Positions 1 to 8,995 of a DNA stretch of 64,000 bases are shown piece by piece. A program made the position numbers and the translations under genes. The notes under the pieces are model-generated. The model saw nothing but the letters and a program-made list of their open reading frames with translations, did not search any database and was not told where the DNA came from. Every line of letters begins with the position of its first letter. Positions within the stretch are counted from its first letter, which is position 1. Source of the DNA: JBFMFB01 sp040752115 (GTDB lineage: Bacteria > Pseudomonadota > Gammaproteobacteria > Burkholderiales > Sulfuricellaceae); contig JBFMFB010000002.1 of the NCBI GenBank assembly GCA_040752115.1, positions 62,001 to 126,000 of the forward strand. Direction: 5' to 3'.

Positions 1-66
1 AACCTGTTCGAAACTTGCATTCCTCCTCTACGAAATGCGCTGCAGCCGCAGCATTTCGTGTTCTGA
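1..66 (+). CDS. pcm: C-terminal end of protein-L-isoaspartate O-methyltransferase (partial)
   Basis: Frame 1 is open from the window edge and ends with TGA at 64-66. The 21 visible residues finish in ALQPQHFVF, which resembles the conserved tail of the isoaspartyl methyltransferase family (typically NAPQP-RFVF). In betaproteobacteria pcm commonly lies directly upstream of a rhodanese gene and tolC, and exactly that order follows here. The enzyme repairs isoaspartate in damaged proteins using SAM. The call rests on a short tail plus gene order; the catalytic domain lies outside the window. Confidence 0.7.
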   Translation, partial: NLFETCIPPLRNALQPQHFVF

Positions 67-81
67 TCCGGCGGGGCGAAG

Positions 82-405
82 ATGGAGGAAATCGAACCGC
101 TGGAACTCCAGCAGTGGCTGCGGGATGAATCCCGCCGCAAGCCGCTGCTGCTGGACGTGCGCGAACCGCAGGAATACGAATACTGCCATATCGAGGGGTC
201 GCTCCTGATGCCGGTGAGTGAAGTCCCGGCGCGCATCGGGGAGCTGGACCCGGAAGCGGACATCGTCGTCATCTGCCACCACGGCCACCGCAGTCACCGC
301 GTGGGCACCTATCTGGAACATTCCGGCTTTTCCCGCATCTACAACCTGCAGGGCGGCGTGGATGCCTGGGGGCACGATGTCGACCCCGCCATGCCGAAAT
401 ATTGA
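82..405 (+). CDS. Rhodanese-like domain protein, single domain
   Basis: A 107-residue protein consisting of one rhodanese fold. The entry motif LLLDVREPQEYEYCHIEGS lies at about residues 22-41. The active-site loop CHHGHRS follows near residue 62, with the expected persulfide-accepting cysteine. The C-terminal motif GFSRIYNLQGGVDAW is also typical. It begins 15 bp after the pcm stop and ends 20 bp before the tolC start, so it is probably co-transcribed with both. Stand-alone rhodaneses transfer sulfane sulfur; the physiological acceptor cannot be read from sequence. The family call is firm and the role is unknown. Confidence 0.9.
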   Translation: MEEIEPLELQQWLRDESRRKPLLLDVREPQEYEYCHIEGSLLMPVSEVPARIGELDPEADIVVICHHGHRSHRVGTYLEHSGFSRIYNLQGGVDAWGHDVDPAMPKY

Positions 406-425
406 GAAAAAGGAACCGGAACGAC

Positions 426-1745
426 ATGAAACCCTATTTGTTCCTGCTCGGACTCGCTTTCAGCCCGGCGCTGCATGCCGCAAACCTGCTCGACATCTAC
501 CGCGAGGCGCAGCAGCAGGATGCGGCCTTCGCCTCCGCCAGGGCCGCCTGGCAGGCCGGCCTGGAAAAACTGCCGCAGGGCCGGGCGCTGCTGCTGCCCA
601 CCGTCACATCCAGCGCGAACACCACCTGGAACGAGCAAGACATCCACTACCGTGGCGCAACCAGCTTTCCCGGCGGCCGCCGCAACTACAATTCCAACGG
701 CATCACGCTGTCGCTCAGCCAGCCGATCTACCGCAAGCAGAATTTCGCCCAGTACCAACAGGGCAAGAGCCAGGCCGAGCAGGCCGAAGTGCAGTTCGCC
801 GGCGCCAGGCAGGACCTGATCCTGCGCGTGGCCCAGGCGTATTTCGACGTATTGCTGGCGCAGGACAACGTTGCCCTGGCGGGCGCGCAGAAGGCCGCGA
901 TTTCGGAACAACTGGCGCAGGCGAAGCGCAACTTCGAAGTGGGCACGGCCACTATCACCGATACCCACGAAGCCCAGGCCCGCTACGATCTCACCGTTTC
1001 CCAGGAAATCGCCGCCCTGAACGACCTGGAGATCAAGAAACGCGCGCTGCAGAAAATCATCGGCAAGATCCCGGAGCAGCTTGCCGGACTGCGCGAAAAA
1101 CTGCCCCTGAAGCAGCCCGAGCCCGGCGACATGAACAAATGGGTCGAAGCGGCCGAGCAGCAGAACCTGCAGGTGCTGATCCAGCGCGCGGCGGCGGAAA
1201 TCGCCAACCAGGAAGTGGAGCGCAACCGCGCCGGGCATTATCCCACGCTCGACGCCGTCGCCACCTACAGCGACACTTCCGCCTCTGCCAGCACCTTCGG
1301 CGCCGGCAGCGACACCCGCGCCTCGGCCATCGGCCTGCAGCTGAATCTGCCGATTTACCAGGGCGGGGCGGTCAACTCCAGGGTGCGCGAGGCGGTGGCC
1401 AACCAGGAGAAGGCGCGCCAGGATCTGGAGCAATCCCTGCGCCAGACCGCGCTCGACACGAGGCAGGCATTCCTGGGCGTGACCAGCGGCATGGCGCAGG
1501 TGCAGGCGCTGGAGCAGGCGCTGGTGTCGAGCCAGAGCTCGCTCGATTCGACCAAGCTCGGCCTCGAGGTCGGCGTGCGCACCAACGTGGACGTGCTCAA
1601 CGCCCAGCAGCAGTTATACAGCACCAAGCGCGACCTTTCCCAGGCGCGCTACAACTATCTCATCAGCCAGCTCAAGCTCAAGGCTGCGGTCGGAACACTG
1701 GCCGAAGAAGACTTGCAGCAGGTCAACCAGTGGCTGGGACAGTAG
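426..1745 (+). CDS. tolC: TolC-family outer membrane channel protein
   Basis: TolC forms the outer-membrane exit duct of type I secretion systems and tripartite efflux pumps. The chosen start is the ATG at 426, preceded by AAGGAA and followed by a signal peptide MKPYLFLLGLAFSPALHA with cleavage before ANLL. An in-frame TTG at 402 would add eight charged residues and is less likely. The mature chain (about 420 residues) has the two-fold repeated outer-membrane efflux architecture: LDIYREAQQQDAAFASARAA at the first repeat, and LNLPIYQGGAVNSRVREA with TKLGLEVGVRTNVDVLNAQQ in the second. The gene follows pcm-rhodanese, the usual betaproteobacterial order, and converges on waaA. Confidence 0.93.
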   Translation: MKPYLFLLGLAFSPALHAANLLDIYREAQQQDAAFASARAAWQAGLEKLPQGRALLLPTVTSSANTTWNEQDIHYRGATSFPGGRRNYNSNGITLSLSQPIYRKQNFAQYQQGKSQAEQAEVQFAGARQDLILRVAQAYFDVLLAQDNVALAGAQKAAISEQLAQAKRNFEVGTATITDTHEAQARYDLTVSQEIAALNDLEIKKRALQKIIGKIPEQLAGLREKLPLKQPEPGDMNKWVEAAEQQNLQVLIQRAAAEIANQEVERNRAGHYPTLDAVATYSDTSASASTFGAGSDTRASAIGLQLNLPIYQGGAVNSRVREAVANQEKARQDLEQSLRQTALDTRQAFLGVTSGMAQVQALEQALVSSQSSLDSTKLGLEVGVRTNVDVLNAQQQLYSTKRDLSQARYNYLISQLKLKAAVGTLAEEDLQQVNQWLGQ

Positions 1746-1766
1746 GAGAGCGGCGAGCTCTCCTAC
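1742..1766. terminator. Perfect 10-bp hairpin between convergent tolC and waaA
   Basis: GTAGGAGAGC (1742-1751) and its exact complement GCTCTCCTAC (1757-1766) flank a 5-nt loop. The stem covers both stop codons, TAG of tolC at 1743-1745 and that of waaA at 1763-1765. No T-run follows on either side, so this is at best a Rho-assisted or bidirectional 3'-end-protecting hairpin. Confidence 0.5.
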
Positions 1767-3025
1767 TCCCGGATAAACCCCTCGATCAGGCTCATCACAC
1801 GCTCCGTCGCACCCCGGTGATCGCGGCTGAACGCCAGTCCAGCCTTCGACATCGCTTCCCGCGCGGCCTCGTCCCGGAACAGCCGGTTCAGCGCGGCGGC
1901 AAGCGCTTCGCCGTTCGCCACTCGCAGCGCGGCGCCCGCTTGCAGTGCCAGGCGCGACGCCTCGGCGAAGTTGTAGGTATGCGGCCCGATCAGCACCGGC
2001 CTGCCCACAGCGCAGGCTTCGATCAGATTCTGCCCGCCGTAGGGCAGCAGGCTGCCGCCGATGAATGCCACGTCGCTGGTGGCGTAGTAGGCGAACATCT
2101 CGCCCATGCTGTCTCCCAGCACCACTTCGGTTTGCGGCTCCACCGCCAGCTCCGAGGATCGCCGCTGATACGGTATGCCGCGCTGTTCCAGCAGCCGCGC
2201 CACCTCGTCGAAGCGCTGCGGATGGCGCGGCACGATCACCGTGAGCAGGCCGGGCACCTGCGCGCCGCGCACCGCGTCCAGAATCAGCTCCTCTTCCCCT
2301 TCCCGTGTGCTGGCGGCCAGGAATAGCGGCCGATCCGCGCCGAAGCGGGCGCGCAGCTCGCTCCCCAGCCGCAGCATGGATTCGGACGGCGAACAATCGA
2401 ATTTGAGGTTGCCCATCACCGCCGGGGAGAGGGCGCCCAGTTCTTCCAACCGGCGCGCATCCTCGCCGGTCTGCGCCGCCACGGCGGCCAGTTGCCCGAG
2501 AGCAGCCCGGGTCAGGCCGGAAAAACGCCGGTAGCGCCGCGCCGATTTCTCCGACAACCGGGCATTCACCAGCAGCAGCGGCAGGCCCCGCTCCGTGCAG
2601 GCCTCCACCAGGTTGAACCACAGCTCGGTTTCCATCAGCAGCCCGACTTCCGGCCTGAAATGCCGCAGAAAGCGGCGCACGGCGAAGGGATAGTCGTAGG
2701 GCAAATAGCAGCGCAGCACGGAGCCGCCGAACAGCTGCTCTCCGGTCTCGCGGCCGGTCGGGGTCATGTGGGTGATCAGGATCCGGTGCCCCGGATAGCG
2801 CTCCCGCAGGCGCTGGACAAGCGGCACCGCAGCGCGGGTTTCGCCCACAGACACCGCATGCAGCCAGATTACCGGCTGGTCCGGTTTGCTGCCGTAGCGG
2901 CCGAAGCGTTCGCCGATATGGCGCAGATAGCCGGGTTGCCTGCGCCCCCGCCACAGCAGATGGAACACCGCATAAGGCAGCAGCAGGTACAGCAGCAGGG
3001 TATAGCCGAAACGTAGCAGTTTCAT
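1763..3025 (-). CDS. waaA: 3-deoxy-D-manno-octulosonic acid (Kdo) transferase
   Basis: WaaA (KdtA, GT30 family) adds Kdo residues from CMP-Kdo to the lipid A precursor at the inner face of the cytoplasmic membrane. The 420-residue product has the usual length. It starts with a membrane-anchoring segment (FGYTLLLYLLLPYAVFHLL), followed by the family signatures IWLHAVSVGETRAAVPL, LITHMTPTGRETGEQL, YLPYDYPFAVRRFL, ETELWFNLV and, in the C-terminal half, VVLGDSMGEMFAYYATSDVAFIGGSL. The ATG at 3025 overlaps the waaC stop by four bases (ATGA), showing a translationally coupled waaC-waaA pair. A longer in-frame reading upstream would run through the waaC coding region and was not used. Confidence 0.95.
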   Translation of the reverse strand: MKLLRFGYTLLLYLLLPYAVFHLLWRGRRQPGYLRHIGERFGRYGSKPDQPVIWLHAVSVGETRAAVPLVQRLRERYPGHRILITHMTPTGRETGEQLFGGSVLRCYLPYDYPFAVRRFLRHFRPEVGLLMETELWFNLVEACTERGLPLLLVNARLSEKSARRYRRFSGLTRAALGQLAAVAAQTGEDARRLEELGALSPAVMGNLKFDCSPSESMLRLGSELRARFGADRPLFLAASTREGEEELILDAVRGAQVPGLLTVIVPRHPQRFDEVARLLEQRGIPYQRRSSELAVEPQTEVVLGDSMGEMFAYYATSDVAFIGGSLLPYGGQNLIEACAVGRPVLIGPHTYNFAEASRLALQAGAALRVANGEALAAALNRLFRDEAAREAMSKAGLAFSRDHRGATERVMSLIEGFIRE

Positions 3026-3981
3026 GCGGGTATCAGTTCGGCCAGCGCCGCGATGACTTCGTCGGCAGCCGGCGGCAGACCCACGCCGCCGAGATTGGTG
3101 TGCGGAGTCGAAGCATAGACGCCGGTCAAGCCAGGGTCGGAGGCGCAATAAATGGCTGCCACCGGCGTCTTGAGCGCCGCCGCGAGATGCGTGAGCCCTG
3201 TATCCACGCCGACGGCTGCGCGGGAGGCGGCGAGCATCGCGGCGGCCTGGCGCAGGCTCAGCCGGGGTGGAACCACGGCCAGCCCCATCTGGCCGGCCAG
3301 CGACTCGCTGCGTTCGCGCTCAGGCTCCGAACCCCAGGGCAACACGCACGCCAATCCTGCGCCGTTGCACCAGTCGGCCAGCGCGAGCCAATCCGCCTGC
3401 GGCCACTCCTTGTCGGCGCGGCTGGTGGCGTGCAGCAGCACCACATACGGCGCGCGCGGCAGCCAGGGCAAGTCGAGCGCCGGCGCCGCGACGCCGTAAT
3501 CCGGCGGCGTATCGGGCTCATAGCCGAAAGCCAGCCCGGCCAGCATCCGGTTTCTTTCCACCGCATGAAGCTGCCGGGGCACGGGAAAAGCCTTGTCGTA
3601 AGCCAGCGCAGCCAGCGGTTCGCGCGCGCTCGCCCGGTCGAAGCCGCAGCGCGCGCCGCGGGCGAGGCGGGCGATGACGGCGCTTTTGATCAGCCCCTGA
3701 CTGTCCATCACCACATCGTAATCCCGGGCTTGCAGCCGGGTCTTGAATGCGCGCATTTCCTGCCATGCGGCCCGGCTGGAAAGCGTTCTGCGCCAGCGTC
3801 GGACGGCGGCCGGGATGACCTCGCCCACACCGGGGTGCAGCGCCGGAATATCGGCGAAGCTTTCCTCCGCTACCCAGTCGATCCGGGCATCGGGGAAATG
3901 CAGCCGGAGGTCGGTCACCGCAGGTAACTGGTGGATGACGTCCCCCATCGAGGAAGTCTTGACGATCAGGATTTCGAGCAT
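3022..3981 (-). CDS. waaC: Lipopolysaccharide heptosyltransferase I
   Basis: WaaC (GT9 family) transfers the first L-glycero-D-manno-heptose onto Kdo2-lipid A. The 319-residue protein begins LEILIVKTSSMGDVIHQLPA, the glycine-rich N-terminal signature of bacterial heptosyltransferases. It also carries YDVVMDSQGLIKSA and the C-terminal nucleotide-sugar motif GVDTGLTHLAAALKTPVAAIY. It is the upstream member of the coupled waaC-waaA pair and is transcribed divergently from the glycosyltransferase at 4032. The 50-bp divergent gap holds a possible minus-10 (TAGAAT near 4014) for the plus-strand gene. Confidence 0.94.
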   Translation of the reverse strand: MLEILIVKTSSMGDVIHQLPAVTDLRLHFPDARIDWVAEESFADIPALHPGVGEVIPAAVRRWRRTLSSRAAWQEMRAFKTRLQARDYDVVMDSQGLIKSAVIARLARGARCGFDRASAREPLAALAYDKAFPVPRQLHAVERNRMLAGLAFGYEPDTPPDYGVAAPALDLPWLPRAPYVVLLHATSRADKEWPQADWLALADWCNGAGLACVLPWGSEPERERSESLAGQMGLAVVPPRLSLRQAAAMLAASRAAVGVDTGLTHLAAALKTPVAAIYCASDPGLTGVYASTPHTNLGGVGLPPAADEVIAALAELIPA

Positions 3982-4031
3982 GGCGTATTTTAGCCTACCC
4001 CGGCGCTGCGATTGCGCTAGAATAGGGCCCC

Positions 4032-4802
4032 ATGCCGAAAGAGCTTGAAAGAAAGGCGAAATCGCTGTCGGTGGCGATCATTGCCCGCAACGCGGCCGGG
4101 CAGATCGAGCCCTGCCTGAAGAGCGCCGCCTTCGCCGACGAAATCGTGCTGGTGGACAGCGGCAGCACCGACGAGACAGTGGAAATTGCGCTAAAATGCG
4201 GCGCCCGGGTGATCCATCAGGATTGGCTGGGATTCGGCAGGCAAAAGCAATTTGCCGTCAGCCAGGCCGCGCACGACTGGGTACTGTGCCTGGATGCGGA
4301 CGAGCGCGTGAGCGAGAAACTGCGCGCAAGCATCGAGCAGGCGCTTGCCGCGCCGCGCTTCCGGGCCTACCGCATGGCCCGATGCAACCGCTTCATGGGG
4401 CGCTGGCTGCGCCACGGCGAAGGCTACCCGGACTGGAGCCTGCGCCTGTTCGACCGCACGGCCGCCCGCTGGAGCGACGACGCGGTGCATGAAAAAGTGC
4501 TGACCGAAGCCGAAATCGGCACGCTCGAAGGCGACCTGCTGCACGAGTCGGCGGAAGACCTCGCCAGCTACCTTGACAAGCAGAACCGCTACACCACCCT
4601 GCAGGCGGAGAAGATGCTCGCGCAAGGACGCCGCGCCCACTTGGGCCACCTGCTGCTCAGCCCGGTGCTGCGTTTCATCCGCTTCTACCTGCTGCGGCTG
4701 GGTTTTCTCGACGGCTTACCAGGGTTGGTGCACATCGCCATCGGCTGCTTCAACAGTTTCATGAAATACGCAAAGCTGCTGGCTTTGCAGCAAGGGAAAT
4801 GA
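4032..4802 (+). CDS. Family 2 glycosyltransferase, probably LPS core (WaaE/KdtX-like)
   Basis: A 256-residue GT-A enzyme. It opens with LSVAIIARNAAGQIEPCL, followed by EIVLVDSGSTDETVEIAL (nucleotide binding) and WVLCLDADERVS, whose DADE supplies the metal-binding DXD-type motif. RYTTLQAEKML and a hydrophobic C-terminal stretch (FIRFYLLRLGFLDGLPGLVHIA) are typical of the WaaE/KdtX-type core glucosyltransferases. Its place next to waaC-waaA supports a role in inner-core LPS assembly. The exact sugar and linkage cannot be read from sequence. Confidence 0.87.
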   Translation: MPKELERKAKSLSVAIIARNAAGQIEPCLKSAAFADEIVLVDSGSTDETVEIALKCGARVIHQDWLGFGRQKQFAVSQAAHDWVLCLDADERVSEKLRASIEQALAAPRFRAYRMARCNRFMGRWLRHGEGYPDWSLRLFDRTAARWSDDAVHEKVLTEAEIGTLEGDLLHESAEDLASYLDKQNRYTTLQAEKMLAQGRRAHLGHLLLSPVLRFIRFYLLRLGFLDGLPGLVHIAIGCFNSFMKYAKLLALQQGK

Positions 4803-4907
4803 CGTGAAAATTTTAGCTACCGGCGTAACGCGCTGGCGCGCATTAGCCTGCACTGAAACCCGCGCACTTTGCCTGCTTTCGGGCTCCCCGCGCCACGGGG
4901 GAATGCC

Positions 4908-5927
4908 ATGCGTGTCTTAGTCACGGGGAGCGCGGGTTTTATCGGCATGCACGTCGCCCAGCGCCTGCTGGCGCGCGGCGACGAGGTAGTCGGCGTGGAC
5001 AATCTCAACGACTACTACGACGTCCGGCTGAAGCAGGATCGGCTCGCGCAGCTCGCGCCCCATCCCGGCTTCCGTTTCATCAAGCTCGATCTGGCCGAGC
5101 GCGAAGCCACGGAGAAGCTGTTCGCGGCGGAAAAATTCCAGCGTGTGGTGCACCTCGCCGCCCAGCCCGGCGTGCGCTACTCGCTGAAAAACCCGCACGC
5201 CTACATCCAGGCCAACATCGTCGGCTTCATGAACGTGCTCGAAGGCTGCCGCCACAACGGCGTCGAGCACTTGGTCTACGCCAGCAGCTCCAGCGTTTAC
5301 GGCGCCAACCTCAAAATGCCCTTCAGCGTGCACGACAACGTGGATCACCCCGTCAGCCTGTACGCCGCCACCAAGAAATCCAACGAACTGATGGCGCACA
5401 CCTACAGCCACCTCTACCGGCTGCCGACCACTGGCCTGCGCTTCTTCACCGTCTATGGCCCGTGGGGCCGGCCGGACATGTCGCCCTCGCTGTTCGCCTC
5501 GGCCATCCTGGCCGGCCGGCCGATCGACGTGTTCAACCAGGGAAAGATGCGGCGCGACTTTACCTATGTGGACGACATCGCCGAGGGCGTGGTGCGGGTG
5601 ATGGATCACATCGCCGAGCCGGATCCCGGCTTCGATCCCGAACTGCCCGACGCCGCTGTCAGCAATGCGCCTTACCGCCTTTACAACATCGGCAACCACG
5701 AGCCGGTGGAGCTGCTGGATTTCATCGGCGCGATGGAAAAGGCTTTGGGCCGGCCGGCGATCAAGAACATGCTGCCGATGCAGCCCGGGGATGTCCTGGC
5801 GACCTACGCCGACATCGAAGACCTGCGCCGGGCGGTGGGATTTGCGCCGAGCACACCGCTTGGCGACGGCGTGGCGAAGTTTGCCGTCTGGTATCGGGAA
5901 TATTACGGCGGACGGGGGAAAGGCTGA
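4908..5927 (+). CDS. NAD-dependent epimerase, UDP-glucuronate 4-epimerase type
   Basis: A 339-residue extended short-chain dehydrogenase. The Rossmann motif GSAGFIG lies at residues 7-13, followed by VVGVDNLNDYYDVRLKQDRL, a stretch strongly conserved in UDP-glucuronate/galacturonate 4-epimerases. The catalytic Ser with SLYAATKKSNELMAH (YxxxK) and GLRFFTVYGPWGRPDMS are also present. The ATG at 4908 immediately precedes MRVLVTGSAGFIG, so longer in-frame starts are unlikely. Expected role: making UDP-galacturonate or a similar nucleotide sugar for surface polysaccharide. The 105-bp gap upstream contains no gene but includes a 14-nt sequence (4846-4859) shared with the element near 8.9 kb. Confidence 0.88.
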   Translation: MRVLVTGSAGFIGMHVAQRLLARGDEVVGVDNLNDYYDVRLKQDRLAQLAPHPGFRFIKLDLAEREATEKLFAAEKFQRVVHLAAQPGVRYSLKNPHAYIQANIVGFMNVLEGCRHNGVEHLVYASSSSVYGANLKMPFSVHDNVDHPVSLYAATKKSNELMAHTYSHLYRLPTTGLRFFTVYGPWGRPDMSPSLFASAILAGRPIDVFNQGKMRRDFTYVDDIAEGVVRVMDHIAEPDPGFDPELPDAAVSNAPYRLYNIGNHEPVELLDFIGAMEKALGRPAIKNMLPMQPGDVLATYADIEDLRRAVGFAPSTPLGDGVAKFAVWYREYYGGRGKG

Positions 5928-6023
5928 CCCGCGGCAGTGTGCGCCCGATCTGGCCCGGTGCGCTGGGCTTACTGCCCAGCGGATCGGCAGCGAACAGCCT
6001 GGGTTCGCCATCCTTCATCCGCG

Positions 6024-6941
6024 CTACTCGCTGGCCAGTTGATCCGCGCGGGTAAAAATCCAGGTGCGGGTGATGTTCAGGACGTCTGTATCCTTGCGGA
6101 TGTCCGGGGGAAGGGGAGCGTAGGGGGCGGCCAGTTCGACGATGCGTTTTGCCGCTTCGTCCAGCACCTTGTGGCCGGAGGAGCGGTTGATTTCGACGCT
6201 TTCCAGGCTGCCGTCCGCGCGGATGGAAACCGTGAGCTGCAGGCTGCCGTAAATTTTCTGCTGCCTGGCGGCTTCGGGATAGTTGAGGTTGCCGACTCGT
6301 TCCACCTTGATGCGCCAGTCTTCCACATAGCGGGCGAAGCGGTATTCCCTGGTTTTGGCGGAAGGAAAGAATTGTTCCTTCGGTTTTTTCTGATATTTGT
6401 CCCAATCCCGCGATATCTGCGCTTGCAGGCGTGCCGCCTCCAGGCTTTTTTGTATTAGCTCGGCGGCATTGGGTGCGGGCGACGGTTCGTGAGCCTGTTG
6501 CGGCCGGGCGACGGGGCGCGCCTGGTCTACGCGGTGCGGCGATTTGAGACGGGTCATCAGGTTTTGCGCCTGCTCCTCGAGCTTCGCTATGCGCTGTTCG
6601 CGCTGCTGAATGGCGGGGTCGGGCTGGCGGGTGTCGGCAGCGGGCAGAGGGCTTTTGGCTTGCCTCTCGGCATCGGTATTTCCGCCGCCGTCGAGGTCGG
6701 CCTGGGCAAAGGCATCGGCCCGGGCAGGCCGGCTTGGCGTCTTGCTGTTGACCAGAACGACCTGGAGATTGGGCGGGGCATCCATGAGCCGCTTGGCGTA
6801 GGGAACCGTGAAGTGGGCGGCGAGAACGATGGCATGCGCGACGATGGATACCGCCAGCATCAGGCCAAGGCGGGAAGATGGGTCGAACCTTGCGGCGAAA
6901 TTGCCGAGCAACGGCGCGAAATCGGGCAAGCGCCTATCCAA
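6024..6941 (-). CDS. Energy transducer TonB-like protein
   Basis: A 305-residue inner-membrane-anchored protein. One N-terminal transmembrane helix (LGLMLAVSIVAHAIVLAAHF, about residues 25-44) is followed by a long polar periplasmic linker with a coiled-coil-like Gln/Glu-rich part (AIQQREQRIAKLEEQAQNLM). It ends in a TonB C-terminal domain: RVGNLNYPEAARQQKIYGSL and VEINRSSGHKVLDEAAKRIVELA. TonB couples the proton-motive force to outer-membrane receptors. Its start overlaps the end of the upstream exonuclease gene by 8 bp, so the two are co-translated. No ExbB/ExbD genes are visible nearby. Confidence 0.87.
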   Translation of the reverse strand: MDRRLPDFAPLLGNFAARFDPSSRLGLMLAVSIVAHAIVLAAHFTVPYAKRLMDAPPNLQVVLVNSKTPSRPARADAFAQADLDGGGNTDAERQAKSPLPAADTRQPDPAIQQREQRIAKLEEQAQNLMTRLKSPHRVDQARPVARPQQAHEPSPAPNAAELIQKSLEAARLQAQISRDWDKYQKKPKEQFFPSAKTREYRFARYVEDWRIKVERVGNLNYPEAARQQKIYGSLQLTVSIRADGSLESVEINRSSGHKVLDEAAKRIVELAAPYAPLPPDIRKDTDVLNITRTWIFTRADQLASE

Positions 6942-8814
6942 CTTGAGCCGGCTCCGTGGCTTCCTCCGCCGCGATTACGTTGCGGAATTTGCACTTGACT
7001 TCCAGTTCCCACGTGTCCACGTGCGCGACCTCCACGTTAATCACGCTGCCTGGAGGCAGCTCCGGCGCGCCGAAAAGGCGTGCAACCAGAGGCAGGCCGT
7101 CTAGCCTGACCAGGTTTTCCCGGAGCACGCTGCCGGCGGCGACCGCGATGTTTTCCTGCACCAGCCAGCGCAGGCACCAGTAGCGCTCCATGGTGCGCTG
7201 GATGTCCTGGTACGCCTCGTAAGCCAGTTCGAAATCGCGGATTGCGGCAAACAGCGCCTCGCTGTCCGGTGCATAGGGCGCTTCTTCGCCGCGCAGCAGG
7301 GCGACGAGCTGGCGCTGGTTGATCAGATCCACGTAACGCCGCAGCGGCGAGCTTGCCCAGGCATAGCACTCCACCCCCAGCCCCTGGTGCGGAGCGGGAG
7401 CCGTGGTCATGCGTACCTTGCCGTTGCCTTGGGTGCGATACACCGCGGCAATGCCGGCATCCGCCAGCTGCTTGCCCCAGTGGGCGTTGACGTAAATCAT
7501 CAGCTCCGACACCACCTTGTCGATCGGCGAGCCGCGCTTGCGCTCGGTGATGGTGACGCGCTCGCCTTCCACCAGGAAATTGTAGTCGCGGTACGGGTTC
7601 TGATTGGAGTCGGCCTTGCCGCGGGCCTGCTCCAGCCGGTTGGCAAGCGCCCACAGTATGCTCAGCTCCTGCCTGAACGGATAATCCGGGCCCCCGCCCT
7701 GTGCCAGAGCTTCCTCATTGAATACCTGTTCCAGCGTATCGTGGCGCAGGTTGGCCGCAACCGTCACCCGCTCGATCCGGCTCTCCGCGCTGAGCACGCG
7801 CCAGTCGTCCCGCGCCACATCCAGATAGAGGGACAGGGCCGGGCAGGCCGCCCCTTCCCGCAGGGTGAAGTGATCCACCACCGCCTCCGGCAGCATGGTG
7901 ATCTTGTTGGCCGGCATATACACCGTGGACTGGCGTGCAAACGCGATCTCGTCGAGCGTGGAGCCGGGAACGATGCCCAGCGCCGGCGCCGCAATATGGA
8001 CACCGATGCGCCAGTTGCCGTCGGGCAATCGGGCGACAGAAAACGCATCGTCGATTTCCGTAGTCGAGGCATCGTCGATACTGAAGGCTACCGCATCGCC
8101 GGCAGGCAGCGGATGGTCGCGGACAAAGTCGCCGAAATCCGGGAATCCCGTGCCAGCAGGGAAATGTTCGAGCAGGAAGCGGTTCAGATGGTATTCGTGG
8201 GAGGAGGGCAGCGCCCCGCATTTCTCCAGCAGTCTGACCGCCGTCATCCCGGTTTGCGCGCATGCCTGCTCCAGCGCCTTGTACTCCGGCGCACTTCTGT
8301 CGGGCTTGTAGAGCAGGGTATTGATATGCGGCGCCAAGGTCGCGGGCAGGATAAACGCCGTGAGCTGCTCCACGCATTCGGCGATATGTGCAGCTTGGCG
8401 GCGTTTCCTCTCCTCGCTCGCCAGCGCGGCCTTGAGCGCCTCGGGGGGAGCGGCTTTGTAGCGACCCTTGCCCTTCCGGTAGAAGTACATCGGCGCAGCG
8501 TGCAGGCGCAGCGCCACTGCCGCCGCCTCGAACGGCTGCGGTACGCGGCCATAATAATCCCGCGCCAGATCGGCGAATGAAAATTCCTCCGAGCCGCAGC
8601 ATTCCCAAAGAAAATCTACCTCGAGATCTTCCGCCGCCCGCTGGGCGAGGTCCATGAATTCGCCCAAGCCAGGCTGGTCGAAACGGAGCAGCACGGAATT
8701 TGCCTTGATCTTGCTGCGCTTGCCGTGGGTGGCTTCCACCTGCAGCGAGGTGGCGTTATCGGTCAGAATGGCACCGACCTTGAAACTGCCGTCTTCCTCG
8801 TAAAATACGTTCAT
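6934..8814 (-). CDS. RNB-domain 3'-5' exoribonuclease (RNase II family)
   Basis: A 626-residue protein. The catalytic RNB domain is recognisable from AFSIDDASTTEIDDAFSV, which carries the cluster of Mg-binding aspartates. It continues through GVHIAAPALGIVPGSTLD and MLPEAVVDHFTLREGAACPALS to ASSPLRRYVDLINQRQL, the typical C-terminal RNB signature. A shorter divergent N-terminal region (about residues 1-230) replaces the two cold-shock domains seen in E. coli RNase II. Such proteins are common upstream of tonB and aroE in betaproteobacteria. Expected function is degradation of single-stranded RNA in the cytoplasm. Start at ATG 8814. Confidence 0.88.
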   Translation of the reverse strand: MNVFYEEDGSFKVGAILTDNATSLQVEATHGKRSKIKANSVLLRFDQPGLGEFMDLAQRAAEDLEVDFLWECCGSEEFSFADLARDYYGRVPQPFEAAAVALRLHAAPMYFYRKGKGRYKAAPPEALKAALASEERKRRQAAHIAECVEQLTAFILPATLAPHINTLLYKPDRSAPEYKALEQACAQTGMTAVRLLEKCGALPSSHEYHLNRFLLEHFPAGTGFPDFGDFVRDHPLPAGDAVAFSIDDASTTEIDDAFSVARLPDGNWRIGVHIAAPALGIVPGSTLDEIAFARQSTVYMPANKITMLPEAVVDHFTLREGAACPALSLYLDVARDDWRVLSAESRIERVTVAANLRHDTLEQVFNEEALAQGGGPDYPFRQELSILWALANRLEQARGKADSNQNPYRDYNFLVEGERVTITERKRGSPIDKVVSELMIYVNAHWGKQLADAGIAAVYRTQGNGKVRMTTAPAPHQGLGVECYAWASSPLRRYVDLINQRQLVALLRGEEAPYAPDSEALFAAIRDFELAYEAYQDIQRTMERYWCLRWLVQENIAVAAGSVLRENLVRLDGLPLVARLFGAPELPPGSVINVEVAHVDTWELEVKCKFRNVIAAEEATEPAQVG

Positions 8815-8853
8815 GGTCTCAGAATGGTAGGACGATTTTGGTCGCCCGAATTG

Positions 8854-8951
8854 AACCCAGATTATCCATTAGGCGGCGCTTCGCGCCTGCACTGAAACTG
8901 CCTCGTAACCCGTCTCGCCATCATCTCGCGCCCTAATGGATAATCTGGGTT
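8854..8951. repeat. 98-bp element with 20-bp perfect terminal inverted repeats
   Basis: AACCCAGATTATCCATTAGG (8854-8873) is repeated as its exact reverse complement at 8932-8951, enclosing 58 bp. It occupies most of the gap between the rnb and mpl genes. There is no coding potential. A MITE or REP-like palindromic element is the simplest reading. No clear target-site duplication was found. Confidence 0.6.
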
Positions 8952-8995
8952 GAACAAGCGATTGGCGAGAGTCCTTGCAAGGGTACTACGGCAGA

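Noticed and set aside
218..2326. A 702-residue plus-strand frame across the rhodanese, tolC and waaA region
   Set aside because: It overlaps three solid genes in the wrong frame and consists largely of low-complexity Arg/Ala/Gly.
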